From contig JAEWRS010000501.1 in assembly GCA_023398855.1 (NCBI GenBank), forward strand, positions 1 to 17,630: 17,630 nucleotides of DNA, given 5' to 3'. The notes below the pieces were generated by a model, which ran no database searches, was not told the origin of the DNA, and saw only the letters and a program-made list of their open reading frames with translations. Numbering within the stretch: position 1 is the stretch's first letter; the number at the start of each line of letters is the position of its first letter. Source of the DNA: Bacillota bacterium. GTDB taxonomy: Bacteria; Bacillota; Clostridia; Lachnospirales; Lachnospiraceae. Made by a program: the position numbers and the translations under genes. Below are positions 6,045-12,876 of the stretch, piece after piece.

Positions 6045-7421
6045 ATGGCGGAGACAATTATCATCAATCCAGTTACCAGAATCAACGGGTTTATGGAAAT
6101 AGAAGCAGAGGTGGGAAATAATGCGGTGACAGATGCCAGGACAAAAGGACTGATGTTTCGCGGATTTGAAAAGATGCTGACAGGCAGAAGTCCGTTGGAT
6201 GCAGTGTATTTTACACAGCGTATCTGTGGAATCTGTTCCACAGCCCATTCTATGGCTGCCTCATTAGCCCTGGAAGATGCCCTTTTGATTGTCCCGTCAG
6301 AGCAGGGAAGGTATGTAAGGGATCTGCTTCATGCCTGTGAATTTCTGCAGAATCATCTTAGGCATCTTTACCAGTATACTCTTCCGGACTATGTGAAACT
6401 GCCGGAGGGATATCCTCTGTTTAAAACAGATCACAACGATTACAGGCTGCCCAAAGCGGTTAACACACGTCTTGTAAATGATTATTTTGAATCCCTGGAA
6501 TACAGCAGAAATGCCCATAAAATGTTAGCCATTCTGGGAGGAAAGGCACCTCATAATCACGGAGTATTTATAGGTGGAATCACGTCACCTGTTACAGTTG
6601 ATATGATAATTGCCATTAAATCAATTTTATTTGGGATTGAACAGTTTATAACGGAAAAGATGCTGCCGGATGTGTATGAAATTGCCGCTTATTATCCGGA
6701 ATATTATCATTTTGGAGGCGGTTATCGAAATCTTTTAACCTATGGCTGCTTTGATCATTATAAAGAGCTTGGGACTTTATATGTAGCTCCATATATTTAT
6801 ACAAATGAGCAGTATTCTCATTTCGAACCGGCTCTTATCGCCCAGTCAGACGAATATGCATGGTTTAATGAAGCGGATGAACCGGACAGGAATAAGCCGG
6901 ACGCCTATTCCTGGATCAGAGCTCCCAGATACAACGAGATGCCTTTTGAAGTGGGACCGTTAGCGAGACAATGGCTGTCTGGAGAGTACAGACATGGAAT
7001 ATCTGTTATGGACAGAACCATTGCCAGGGTTCTGGAAGCAAAGAAAATCACACAGATTATGAATACTCTTTTGGAAAATCTTATTCCTGATGTGCAGATG
7101 CAGCAGGAATATACAGTACCGGAACAGGCTTATGGAACAGGTCTGATTGATACAACCCGCGGAGCACTTGGCCACTGGCTGACGATTGAAGACAAGAAAA
7201 TCCTGTTCTACCAGATTATTACGCCTTCCGCCTGGAACCTATCCACTCAGACAGGACAAAGAAAGGGAACAGCAGAACAGGCACTTATAGGTGCCCCGGT
7301 GAAAGAAGAGAGTATGCCGGTGGAGATAGGGAGAATCATAAGATCCTTTGATCCCTGCGTTTCCTGTGCCACTCACGTGTTTGTTCCGGGGAAATTGGAT
7401 AAAATTATTCAGGTTGTTTAA
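6045..7421 (+). CDS. [NiFe]-hydrogenase large (catalytic) subunit
   Basis: Holds the NiFe(CN)2CO site that splits or forms H2. 458 aa; ATG 6045 has GGAGG just upstream, one nt after the small subunit stop. The L1 motif RICGICSTAH places C61, C64 and H68. The L2 motif DPCVSCATH places C438, C441 and H444. The last 14 residues after H444 (VFVPGKLDKIIQVV) are the peptide expected to be removed by the maturation protease encoded at 3874-4335. The N-terminal INPVTRINGFMEIE is typical. The subunit is shorter than standard group 1 large subunits (about 550-600 aa). The HypA-F proteins needed for the metal site are not in this window and must be elsewhere. No clear terminator follows; the convergent 62-aa ORF overlaps the last 17 nt. 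Confidence 0.95.
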   Translation: MAETIIINPVTRINGFMEIEAEVGNNAVTDARTKGLMFRGFEKMLTGRSPLDAVYFTQRICGICSTAHSMAASLALEDALLIVPSEQGRYVRDLLHACEFLQNHLRHLYQYTLPDYVKLPEGYPLFKTDHNDYRLPKAVNTRLVNDYFESLEYSRNAHKMLAILGGKAPHNHGVFIGGITSPVTVDMIIAIKSILFGIEQFITEKMLPDVYEIAAYYPEYYHFGGGYRNLLTYGCFDHYKELGTLYVAPYIYTNEQYSHFEPALIAQSDEYAWFNEADEPDRNKPDAYSWIRAPRYNEMPFEVGPLARQWLSGEYRHGISVMDRTIARVLEAKKITQIMNTLLENLIPDVQMQQEYTVPEQAYGTGLIDTTRGALGHWLTIEDKKILFYQIITPSAWNLSTQTGQRKGTAEQALIGAPVKEESMPVEIGRIIRSFDPCVSCATHVFVPGKLDKIIQVV

Positions 7422-7593
7422 ACACCTTATTACTTTCTGCTTTAATTGCGTTTAACAGCGCTTTTTTCTGGTCGTTTGGGCAGTGAAGCAGGCGGACTGT
7501 CTGCATAAGTACCTGATTATGAAAGACGGCTGCCCTTCTGCCAAGTTCTTTTTTATCTTCCTCCGTCTGGGGATTATATACGATCATATTCAT
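7405..7593 (-). CDS. Small 62-aa protein, unknown; candidate skin-element accessory protein
   Basis: Minus-strand frame from ATG (complement of 7591-7593) to TAA (complement of 7405-7407). The product begins MNMIVYNPQTEEDKKELGRR and ends with a helical, lysine-rich tail (NDQKKALLNAIKAESNKVFK). The residue mix is that of a real soluble helical protein rather than a shadow frame, and it fills a gap that has no good plus-strand gene. The ribosome site is weak (TAAGG about 9-10 nt upstream). It is convergent with the hydrogenase operon, overlapping its last 17 nt, and divergent from the recombinase gene. I know no family with certainty. Its position suggests it could be a recombination directionality factor, since C. 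difficile skin uses a small protein of that kind, but this is inference. Confidence 0.5.
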   Translation of the reverse strand: MNMIVYNPQTEEDKKELGRRAAVFHNQVLMQTVRLLHCPNDQKKALLNAIKAESNKVFKQPE

Positions 7594-7610
7594 AGAGAAT
7601 GCCTTACAAT
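7584..7610 (+). promoter_or_regulatory. Candidate SigE promoter of the recombinase gene
   Basis: TCATATT (7584-7590) matches the SigE -35 pattern KMATATT fully, and CTTACAAT (7603-7610) matches the -10 CATACAmT in all but one position. The spacer is 12 nt, one below the usual 13-15. The start would be near 7617, about 78 nt before the GTG start. SigE control would fit early mother-cell excision, as known for B. subtilis spoIVCA. Confidence 0.4.
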
Positions 7611-7694
7611 TCAGGGTTTATATATTTGTATGTTATTGTGCGTGTCCCGTATGTTTGAGGACTCGCTTTCCATGAGAAAACAAGGAGGATTTGT

Positions 7695-9368
7695 GTGGTG
7701 GAAGACAGAAATCAACCATTTGCCATATATTCCAGAAAATCCAAATTTACCGGGAAAGGGGAAAGCATCGGTAATCAGATTGAACTCTGCAGACAATATA
7801 TCACGGCCCATTACGGGGAGAGCATAGCGGACAGTGCCATGATTTTTGAAGATGAGGGCTTTTCAGGAGGAAATTTAGAACGTCCCCAGTTTCAGCAAAT
7901 GATGAAAGAGGCAAAGAAAAAGAACATTTCAGCCATTGTCTGCTATCGTCTTGACAGGATCAGCCGTAATATTGGTGATTTTGCTAACCTGATCGGTGAA
8001 CTGAATCATCTGGATATTTCATTTATATCGATTAAAGAGCAGTTTGATACATCGTCGCCCATGGGAAGGGCCATGATGTATATCGCTTCCGTATTCTCCC
8101 AGCTTGAGAGGGAAACCATTGCAGAACGGATCCGGGATAATATGCATGAGCTCTCTAAAAGCGGAAGGTGGCTTGGCGGAAACACCCCGACCGGTTACCA
8201 GTCTGAACGGGTGACATCTGTTACCATTGACGGGAAGCAGAAAAAGGCTTATAAGCTGAAACGGATTCCGGAAGAGGCGAAGCTGGTAAAACGGATATAT
8301 GAGAAGTTTCTGGAGACCGGTTCCCTCACACAGACAGAGACTTATCTCATACAGAACGGATACAAAACAAAACAGGGACGGCTATTCAGCCGTTTTGCTA
8401 TTAAGGGAATTCTTACAAATCCGGTATATATGATTGCAGATGAGGAAGCATATGAATATCTGAAGGAAAAAAAAGTGGAACTTTTCGCAGACCGGTCTGA
8501 TTTCAAGGGTATCCATGGTGTTATTGCATATAACCGAACATTACAAAAGCAGGGAAAAGCTCATGAGATAAAAGATATGGAAGAATGGATTGTGTCAATC
8601 GGCAAACATGAGGGACTGATCCCGGGAGCGGTGTGGGTCAGCGTCCAGCGTCAGCTGGAACGGAATAAATCAAAAAATTACCGCAAACCCAGAAGTAATG
8701 TGGCACTTCTTTCCGGCATTCTTATCTGCGGAGCATGTCATGATTATATGCGTCCGAAACTTTCCGGCAGGCATAATGACCGGGGAGAACAGATCTATTC
8801 CTACCTCTGTTCCATGAAAGAAAAAAGCCGCATGAAATGCTGTGCAATGAAGAACGCAAATGGAAATCTCCTGGACAGCATGGTAATTGAAGAATTAAAA
8901 AAAATTTCGGAAGACAGGAAGGAATTTACGAAACAACTGGAGGAGGGCAGTAAACAGCTTCAGGAAGAAAAACAGGATTATGAAATAGATTTAAGCCGTT
9001 TGGAAGAGGAGCTTTTACAGACCGGGAAAGAGATTGAAGGTCTTGTTGCCTCTTTAAAGACTGCCGGAGGAACGGCGGCCGGGGATTACATTGTCAGACA
9101 GATCGAAAAACTGCATAAAAGAAAAGAGCAAATTTTGTTTCAGATAGGAATGTGTAAGGAAACCGCCATGGGTAAGGAACTGACTGCTCTGGAATTCGAG
9201 CTGCAAAAAGAAACGCTTTCCACTTTTGAAAAGACTGTGGATCGAATGGATGTAGAACAGAAACGGGCGGCTATACGAATATTGGTGAAACAGGTTGTCT
9301 GGGATGGAGAAAACGTTCATCTTTACCTCTTCGGTTCCAGGGAGCCGTCCTGTGACTCTAGTAAATGA
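7695..9368 (+). CDS. spoIVCA: Large serine recombinase excising the sigK skin element (SpoIVCA-like)
   Basis: Site-specific recombinase that joins the sigK halves. 557 aa from GTG 7695 after AAGGAGG (7682-7688). The resolvase domain spans about residues 8-150: nucleophile S13 in YSRKS, then FEDEGFSGGNLERPQF, YRLDRISRN, SPMGRAMMYIASVFSQLERE and TIAERIRDNM. A recombinase domain follows (about 160-300), then a zinc ribbon (C345, C348 and a later C-rich stretch around 373-382). A coiled-coil rich tail runs from about 398 to 470, as expected for large serine integrases that need a directionality factor. Its TGA stop (9366-9368) is part of the AATGA att core, so the gene abuts the 3' half of sigK, read in the same direction. 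Role is inferred from family plus position; the functional counterpart is spoIVCA. Confidence 0.92.
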   Translation: MVEDRNQPFAIYSRKSKFTGKGESIGNQIELCRQYITAHYGESIADSAMIFEDEGFSGGNLERPQFQQMMKEAKKKNISAIVCYRLDRISRNIGDFANLIGELNHLDISFISIKEQFDTSSPMGRAMMYIASVFSQLERETIAERIRDNMHELSKSGRWLGGNTPTGYQSERVTSVTIDGKQKKAYKLKRIPEEAKLVKRIYEKFLETGSLTQTETYLIQNGYKTKQGRLFSRFAIKGILTNPVYMIADEEAYEYLKEKKVELFADRSDFKGIHGVIAYNRTLQKQGKAHEIKDMEEWIVSIGKHEGLIPGAVWVSVQRQLERNKSKNYRKPRSNVALLSGILICGACHDYMRPKLSGRHNDRGEQIYSYLCSMKEKSRMKCCAMKNANGNLLDSMVIEELKKISEDRKEFTKQLEEGSKQLQEEKQDYEIDLSRLEEELLQTGKEIEGLVASLKTAGGTAAGDYIVRQIEKLHKRKEQILFQIGMCKETAMGKELTALEFELQKETLSTFEKTVDRMDVEQKRAAIRILVKQVVWDGENVHLYLFGSREPSCDSSK

Positions 9369-9374
9369 GATCCT
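9364..9374 (+). other. Right attachment site of the skin element
   Basis: AATGAGATCCT, matching the left site with one difference (G for T at position 6). The first five bases contain the recombinase stop TGA. To the right the sequence reads on as SigK residues EILMLLRANKKYSK. Confidence 0.85.
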
Positions 9375-9732
9375 TATGCTCCTTCGTGCAAATAAAAAAT
9401 ATTCAAAAGAGGTTTCTTTATATGAACCCATCGGTGTAGACAAGGATGGAGAAACAGTAAGCCTTCTTGATGTGATCGAGATGGAGAATAAGGAAACGTT
9501 GGAGACAATCATACTAAAGCAGGATATCAAGGAACTTTATGAAGTTTTTGATTCCTGTTTAAAAGACAACGAAAAGACGATCATCGGTATGCGCTATGGA
9601 CTTCATGGCGGCAGGGAATACACACAGAGGGAGATTGCAGATCTCATGGGGATTTCCAGATCCTATGTATCAAGACTTGAAAAAAAAGCGCTGGAACGGC
9701 TCAGAACAGAATTGAAGAGAAATGGGATATAA
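9364..9732 (+). CDS. sigK: Sporulation sigma factor SigK, 3' half (interrupted by skin element)
   Basis: C-terminal half, the counterpart of B. subtilis spoIIIC. It supplies the end of region 2.4 (NEILMLLRANKKYSKE), VSLYEPIGVDKDGETVSLLD, and region 4 with the -35-binding helix-turn-helix TQREIADLMGISRSYVSRLEKKAL. The frame is open upstream from 9295, but that part is the recombinase end in another frame and is not SigK. It has no plausible start codon of its own in SigK sequence. After exchange at AATGA, 2062-2330 joins 9369-9732 to give 633 nt, that is 210 residues plus stop, all in frame. In vegetative cells and in the forespore this half should be silent. Confidence 0.93.
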   Translation, partial: NEILMLLRANKKYSKEVSLYEPIGVDKDGETVSLLDVIEMENKETLETIILKQDIKELYEVFDSCLKDNEKTIIGMRYGLHGGREYTQREIADLMGISRSYVSRLEKKALERLRTELKRNGI

Positions 9733-9736
9733 AATG

Positions 9737-9765
9737 TTGATTCCTCTTTCTTCATTTGATACAAT
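9737..9765 (+). promoter_or_regulatory. Sigma-A-type promoter of the signal peptidase gene
   Basis: TTGATT (9737-9742), a 17-nt spacer and TACAAT (9760-9765), just after the sigK stop and ahead of the ATG at 9792. Confidence 0.6.
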
Positions 9766-9791
9766 AATAAAAAACAGTCGAAGGAAAAAAC

Positions 9792-10358
9792 ATGAGTGTA
9801 AAAAAGAACAAAGAAGTGGAAGAGCCTCTAAGCTGGAAGAGGGAGCTGTTTGAATGGCTGAAGATTATTGTCATTGCAGCGGTTATTGCATTTTTTATTA
9901 ATACGTTTCTTATTGCCAACAGTAAGGTGCCAAGCGGGTCCATGGAGACAACGATCATGACAGGGGACCGGCTCATCGGATCAAGACTGGCTTACCGCTT
10001 TAAGGAAGAACCCAAAAGGGGAGACGTGATTATATTTGATCACATGACTGGTCCTGGAAATGAAGAGATTCATCTGGTTAAACGGATCATCGGACTGCCG
10101 GGGGAAACAGTTGACATTAAGAATAATCATGTTTATATTAATCAGTCCCAGACTCCACTTGAGGAACCGTATTTAAAGGAACCCATGGAATCAGAGGATT
10201 ATCATTTTACCGTACCGGACGGATGCTATCTGATGCTGGGAGATAACCGGAATAATTCCGCTGATGCCAGATATTGGAGTGACCCTTATGTACCCGAGGA
10301 TAAAATACTGGCGAAGGTTTTGTTCCGCTATTATCCCGGAATTAAAAAAATCAGTTAG
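9792..10358 (+). CDS. lepB: Signal peptidase I
   Basis: Membrane serine protease that cleaves Sec and Tat signal peptides on the outer face of the membrane. 188 aa, the usual size for Gram-positive SipS-type enzymes. It has a cytoplasmic N-terminus (1-22), one membrane anchor (about 24-43, IIVIAAVIAFFINTFLIA), box B SKVPSGSME with nucleophile S50, box C GDRLIGSRL, box D RGDVIIFD..HLVKRIIGLPGE with general base K97, and box E LGDNRNNSADARYW. ATG 9792 has GAAGGAA upstream. It is transcribed from its own promoter 26 nt upstream, so its expression need not depend on sigK. Confidence 0.95.
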   Translation: MSVKKNKEVEEPLSWKRELFEWLKIIVIAAVIAFFINTFLIANSKVPSGSMETTIMTGDRLIGSRLAYRFKEEPKRGDVIIFDHMTGPGNEEIHLVKRIIGLPGETVDIKNNHVYINQSQTPLEEPYLKEPMESEDYHFTVPDGCYLMLGDNRNNSADARYWSDPYVPEDKILAKVLFRYYPGIKKIS

Positions 10359-10424
10359 CTGTTTTCAGGTGCCAAACCAATTGCCTGGGAATATATTAAA
10401 ATAAAAAGGGTAGATCGATGAAAT

Positions 10425-11045
10425 ATGCGTAATATTTTCATTCTGGTTCTGGCGCTGAGTACGGATACGTTTGTTGCCAGTATTGCTTATGGTGCAAACC
10501 GGGTAGGCATTTCATGGATAAAGATAATTGCAGCGAATGTAATCTGCAGCGGATGTCTGGGGGCAGCACTGTTATTTGGCAATGTGATTGACAATTTCGT
10601 GCCGGAGGTATTCGCAAAGGGAGCAGGCTTTTCCTGTTTATTCTTTTTAGGAGTGATGAAGCTGCTGGACTATACCATTAAAAAATACATCAATCGTCAT
10701 GTCCATGTTCATAAAGATCTGACTTTTTCCGTTTCAGGACTTAGTATTATTATTAATATATACGGAAATCCTATGGCGGCTGACTGGGATGATTCAAAAA
10801 CGCTGTCATGGAAAGAGACGGTTATGTTTTCATTTGCCATGTCCATTGACAGTCTGGTGGCGGGCGCCCTGTCCGGTTTTTTAATGATCAATCCGGGGGG
10901 TGCAGCACTTGCAGCTCTTTTAGTAGGAATTGCCGTGATGTATGCCGGACTTTTTCTGGGAAAACGGCTTGCTGCACTAAGAGGCTGGGATCTGTCCTGG
11001 CTCAGCGGAGTTCTGTTTCTGTTTCTTGCTTTTAGTAAGCTTTAA
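10425..11045 (+). CDS. ytaF: Sporulation membrane protein YtaF (MntP-like)
   Basis: Polytopic membrane protein of about six helices related to the manganese exporter MntP. YtaF members are associated with sporulation in Firmicutes, but the transported substrate is not established. 206 aa with two half repeats: MRNIFILVLALSTDTFVASIAYG at the start and FSFAMSIDSLVAGALSG in the middle, each with the ALSxDxF/SIDS-type acidic signature. The central loop (about 85-125) carries HVHVHKD, a possible metal-binding patch. ATG 10425 is used because an ATG at 10418 runs into a stop after four codons; that mini-frame overlaps the start. No strong ribosome site is close by. It lies 66 nt after signal peptidase, same strand. 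Confidence 0.85.
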   Translation: MRNIFILVLALSTDTFVASIAYGANRVGISWIKIIAANVICSGCLGAALLFGNVIDNFVPEVFAKGAGFSCLFFLGVMKLLDYTIKKYINRHVHVHKDLTFSVSGLSIIINIYGNPMAADWDDSKTLSWKETVMFSFAMSIDSLVAGALSGFLMINPGGAALAALLVGIAVMYAGLFLGKRLAALRGWDLSWLSGVLFLFLAFSKL

Positions 11046-11050
11046 ATAGA

Positions 11051-11079
11051 TTGACATTTCCCAAAAACTTTGCTATAGT
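11051..11079 (+). promoter_or_regulatory. Sigma-A promoter of the PTS operon
   Basis: Perfect TTGACA (11051-11056), 17-nt spacer, TATAGT (11074-11079). The expected start is near 11086, about 15 nt before the RAT sequence. Confidence 0.85.
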
Positions 11080-11100
11080 TATAACAAGTGAATAGTAATC

Positions 11101-11128
11101 GGATTGTTACTGGAAAGCAGGCAAAACC
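11101..11128 (+). promoter_or_regulatory. Ribonucleic antiterminator (RAT) site for LicT/BglG-type protein
   Basis: GGATTGTTACTG (11101-11112) and GCAGGCAAAACC (11117-11128) are the conserved halves of the LicT/SacY class RAT hairpin. Its 3' end overlaps the 5' arm of the terminator at 11124, so the two structures exclude each other. Confidence 0.9.
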
Positions 11129-11181
11129 AATTTTGATTAAGAAAATAACATGTTATTTTCATAGTCAAGGTTGGTTTTTTT
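11124..11181 (+). terminator. Regulated leader terminator of the PTS operon
   Basis: AAACCAA (11124-11130) pairs with TTGGTTT (11171-11177), extended inward by TTTTGA/TCAAGG and by an inner palindrome GAAAATAACA / TGTTATTTTC, then T residues to 11181. The antiterminator encoded just downstream should block it when its sugar is present. Confidence 0.9.
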
Positions 11182-11199
11182 ATTGATAAGAGGTAATTT

Positions 11200-12027
11200 A
11201 TGAATATTGATAAAATTATTAATAACAATATTGTAACTGCACTGGATCCGGATGGCAAGGAAGTGGTCATCATGGGCAGAGGAATCGGTTTTGGCACAAA
11301 GGCGGGCCGTCCCATTGCAGAGAGCAAAATTGAAAAAACCTTCCGGTTAGACAGCCAGAACAGTCTGGATCAGTTTAAGGAACTGCTTGTGAAACTTCCG
11401 CTTGAACACTTAAAGGCATCGGCAGAAATCATCTCTTATGCGAAAAGTGTATTAAACAGGACTCTGAATCAGAATATATATATCACACTGACTGATCATA
11501 TCAATTTTGCCATTCACCGTTTTAAGGAGAATATGGTTTTTTCAAATCCGATTCTCAGTGAGATTAAGACATTTTATAAAGAAGAGTACTTAGTCGGCGA
11601 ATATGCGGTTGCACTGATTGAGAGAAGTGTGGGAGTCAGACTTCCGGTAGATGAGGCCGGATTTATAGCAATGCATATTGTAAATGCAGAACTTAATACA
11701 GCCATGAGTAAGACGATGGATATGACCAGTCTGATTCAGAATGGGGTAAAAATAGTAAAAGAATTCTTTGCCATGGAACCGGACGAAGGATCCTTAAGTT
11801 ATCAGAGGTTTATTACCCACTTAAGATTTCTTGCCCAGCGTATTCTTACCGGAGAACTGTTAAACAGCGCAAATACTGAATTCAGTAATATCATAGCAGG
11901 GATGTATGCGGAAGAATATGAGTGCAGTATAAAAATTAAAGAATATATATTTGAGTCATATCATCATGATGTAACAGAGGAGGAAACTGCATATCTGGCA
12001 GTTCATATCAAAAGAATGAGGCTCTAG
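11200..12027 (+). CDS. licT: LicT/BglG family transcriptional antiterminator
   Basis: RNA-binding regulator that stabilises the RAT hairpin and lets transcription pass the leader terminator at 11124-11181. 275 aa: CAT RNA-binding domain (1-55, MNIDKIINNNIVTALDPDGKE..GRGIGF), PRD1 (about 65-170) with H100 (TDHINFAIHRF) and H159 (IAMHIVNAE), and PRD2 (about 175-275) with H207 (ITHLRFLAQ) and H269 (LAVHIKRM). These four histidines fall at the same numbers as in B. subtilis LicT. Phosphorylation by the operon's EII (inhibiting, PRD1) and HPr (activating, PRD2) is the family rule. It sits first in the operon, directly behind its own target, so it should autoregulate. The symbol names the family type; the inducer may be an amino sugar or glucose rather than a beta-glucoside. 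Confidence 0.92.
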   Translation: MNIDKIINNNIVTALDPDGKEVVIMGRGIGFGTKAGRPIAESKIEKTFRLDSQNSLDQFKELLVKLPLEHLKASAEIISYAKSVLNRTLNQNIYITLTDHINFAIHRFKENMVFSNPILSEIKTFYKEEYLVGEYAVALIERSVGVRLPVDEAGFIAMHIVNAELNTAMSKTMDMTSLIQNGVKIVKEFFAMEPDEGSLSYQRFITHLRFLAQRILTGELLNSANTEFSNIIAGMYAEEYECSIKIKEYIFESYHHDVTEEETAYLAVHIKRMRL

Positions 12028-12048
12028 AAGAAAGGGGAACCAATCGGC

Positions 12049-12552
12049 ATGTTTGAAGCGTTAAAGAAGCATTTAAAAAGAGGGGGCAGCAAAAGGGAGG
12101 AAATTCTTGCTCCTGTGGAAGGAATGGCAGTCCCTTTGAGTGAAGTAAAGGATCCTGCGTTCAGTGAGGAAATTCTGGGAAAAGGAATGGCTATAATCCC
12201 TTCAAAAGGCAGAATTGTGGCTCCGGTAAATGGAGTACTGTCAGTTATGTTTGAGACAATGCATGCGGTCAGCATTACTGCGGATAACGGAGCAGAGGTA
12301 ATGATCCATGTAGGTCTTGATACGGTGAAATTAAGAGGGCAGGGCTACCGGTCCTTTAAAAAACAGGGAGCTGCAGTAAAAGCAGGGGAACTTCTGCTGG
12401 AATTTGACCTGGAGGAGATTAGCAGAAAAGGTTATGACTTAATTACACCGGTCATCATTTTAAATACCGGAGAATTTCCGGCTATGGAATGCCAAGTTGG
12501 TAAAAAAGTAAAGGAGCTGGAACCAATTATTGAATTGCAGGTGGTTAAATGA
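12049..12552 (+). CDS. crr: PTS sugar transporter EIIA, glucose/Crr family
   Basis: Cytosolic phosphocarrier that passes phosphate from HPr to the EIIB domain. 167 aa with the beta-rich EIIA-Glc fold: ILAPVEGMAVPLSEVKDPAFSE, GKGMAIIPSKGRIVAPVNG, the supporting histidine H72 (FETMHAVSI) and the phosphorylated H87 (EVMIHVGLDTVKL). ATG 12049 lies 21 nt after the antiterminator stop, with AAGAAAGGGG upstream. Its stop overlaps the HPr start by 4 nt (ATGA), so the two are likely translationally coupled. It presumably serves the EIIBC at 12877-14346, which lacks its own EIIA domain. Confidence 0.92.
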   Translation: MFEALKKHLKRGGSKREEILAPVEGMAVPLSEVKDPAFSEEILGKGMAIIPSKGRIVAPVNGVLSVMFETMHAVSITADNGAEVMIHVGLDTVKLRGQGYRSFKKQGAAVKAGELLLEFDLEEISRKGYDLITPVIILNTGEFPAMECQVGKKVKELEPIIELQVVK

Positions 12553-12803
12553 GGGAGTACCGATATGAAATAGAAGATCCCATGGGACTTCATGCCAGAC
12601 CTGCCTCTAAGATTTTTATGGAGGCGGGGAAATACATGTGTGCCATAGAGGCTTACTGGGGTTTACAAAAGGCCGACTGTAAAAGTCTGCTGTCTATTAT
12701 GGGACTTGGAGCAAAAAAAGGGGATGTCATTGTCTTCCGCTTTGAGGGAGAGGATGAAGAGACTGCGTATAACGCAATACGGTCTGTTATTGATAAAAGG
12801 TGA
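12549..12803 (+). CDS. HPr-family phosphocarrier protein
   Basis: Small PTS carrier that takes phosphate from enzyme I. 84 aa with the active-site H15 in PMGLHARPAS and S46 in DCKSLLSIMGLGAKKGD, at the classical positions. S46 is the site that HPr kinase/phosphorylase would modify for catabolite repression. It overlaps the EIIA gene by four bases. Departures from common HPr, such as the AYWGLQKAD stretch before S46, suggest a PTS-operon paralogue rather than the housekeeping ptsH, which is normally beside ptsI. No ptsI is in this window. Confidence 0.88.
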   Translation: MREYRYEIEDPMGLHARPASKIFMEAGKYMCAIEAYWGLQKADCKSLLSIMGLGAKKGDVIVFRFEGEDEETAYNAIRSVIDKR

Positions 12804-12808
12804 TCGTA

Positions 12809-12852
12809 ACCTGCTTATCTGCAGGTATAGATAAAAAAATGTCCGGCAGGAC
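12809..12852 (+). other. Two small intergenic hairpins before the EIIBC gene
   Basis: ACCTGC/GCAGGT (12809-12814 with 12821-12826) and GTCC/GGAC (12841-12844 with 12849-12852). CCTGC can also pair with the second GCAGG at 12846-12850. No T-run follows, so these are not terminators in this direction; an mRNA processing or stability role is only a guess. Confidence 0.35.
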
Positions 12853-12876
12853 AAAAAAAGAAAGGGGTTTCTTTTT

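Larger units (their letters stand above)
2326..9368 (+). mobile_element. sigK intervening (skin) element, about 7.0 kb
   Basis: Bounded by direct AATGA cores at 2326-2330 and 9364-9368, so the excised circle is 7,038 bp. It contains a GH27 gene, a hydrogenase maturation protease, a possible small ORF, a collagen-like/cytochrome-b5 protein, [NiFe]-hydrogenase small and large subunits, a minus-strand 62-aa ORF, and a large serine recombinase whose 3' end is the right boundary. Precise excision fuses the two sigK fragments in frame. From general knowledge, skin elements of B. subtilis (about 48 kb) and C. difficile (about 15 kb) interrupt sigK at the equivalent site, and the B. subtilis exchange also occurs at an AATGA repeat. 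No tail, capsid or replication genes are visible here, so it is compact and metabolic in content. Confidence 0.92.

Noticed and set aside
7422..7480. Possible terminator after the hydrogenase large subunit (GCG..CGC then TTTTTT)
   Set aside because: Stem of only three pairs; the T-run is explained by the antisense 62-aa ORF.
7483..7827. 114-aa plus-strand frame upstream of the recombinase
   Set aside because: It overlaps the recombinase start in another frame, and its product has no protein-like motif; the minus-strand ORF fits better.
9295..9732. Read as a complete sigma-factor-like gene from ATG 9295
   Set aside because: Residues before 9362 come from the recombinase 3' end in another frame; SigK homology starts only at the AATGA core.
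10418..10432. Four-codon frame (ATG AAA TAT GCG TAA) overlapping the ytaF start
   Set aside because: Possibly a coupling leader but far too short to support.
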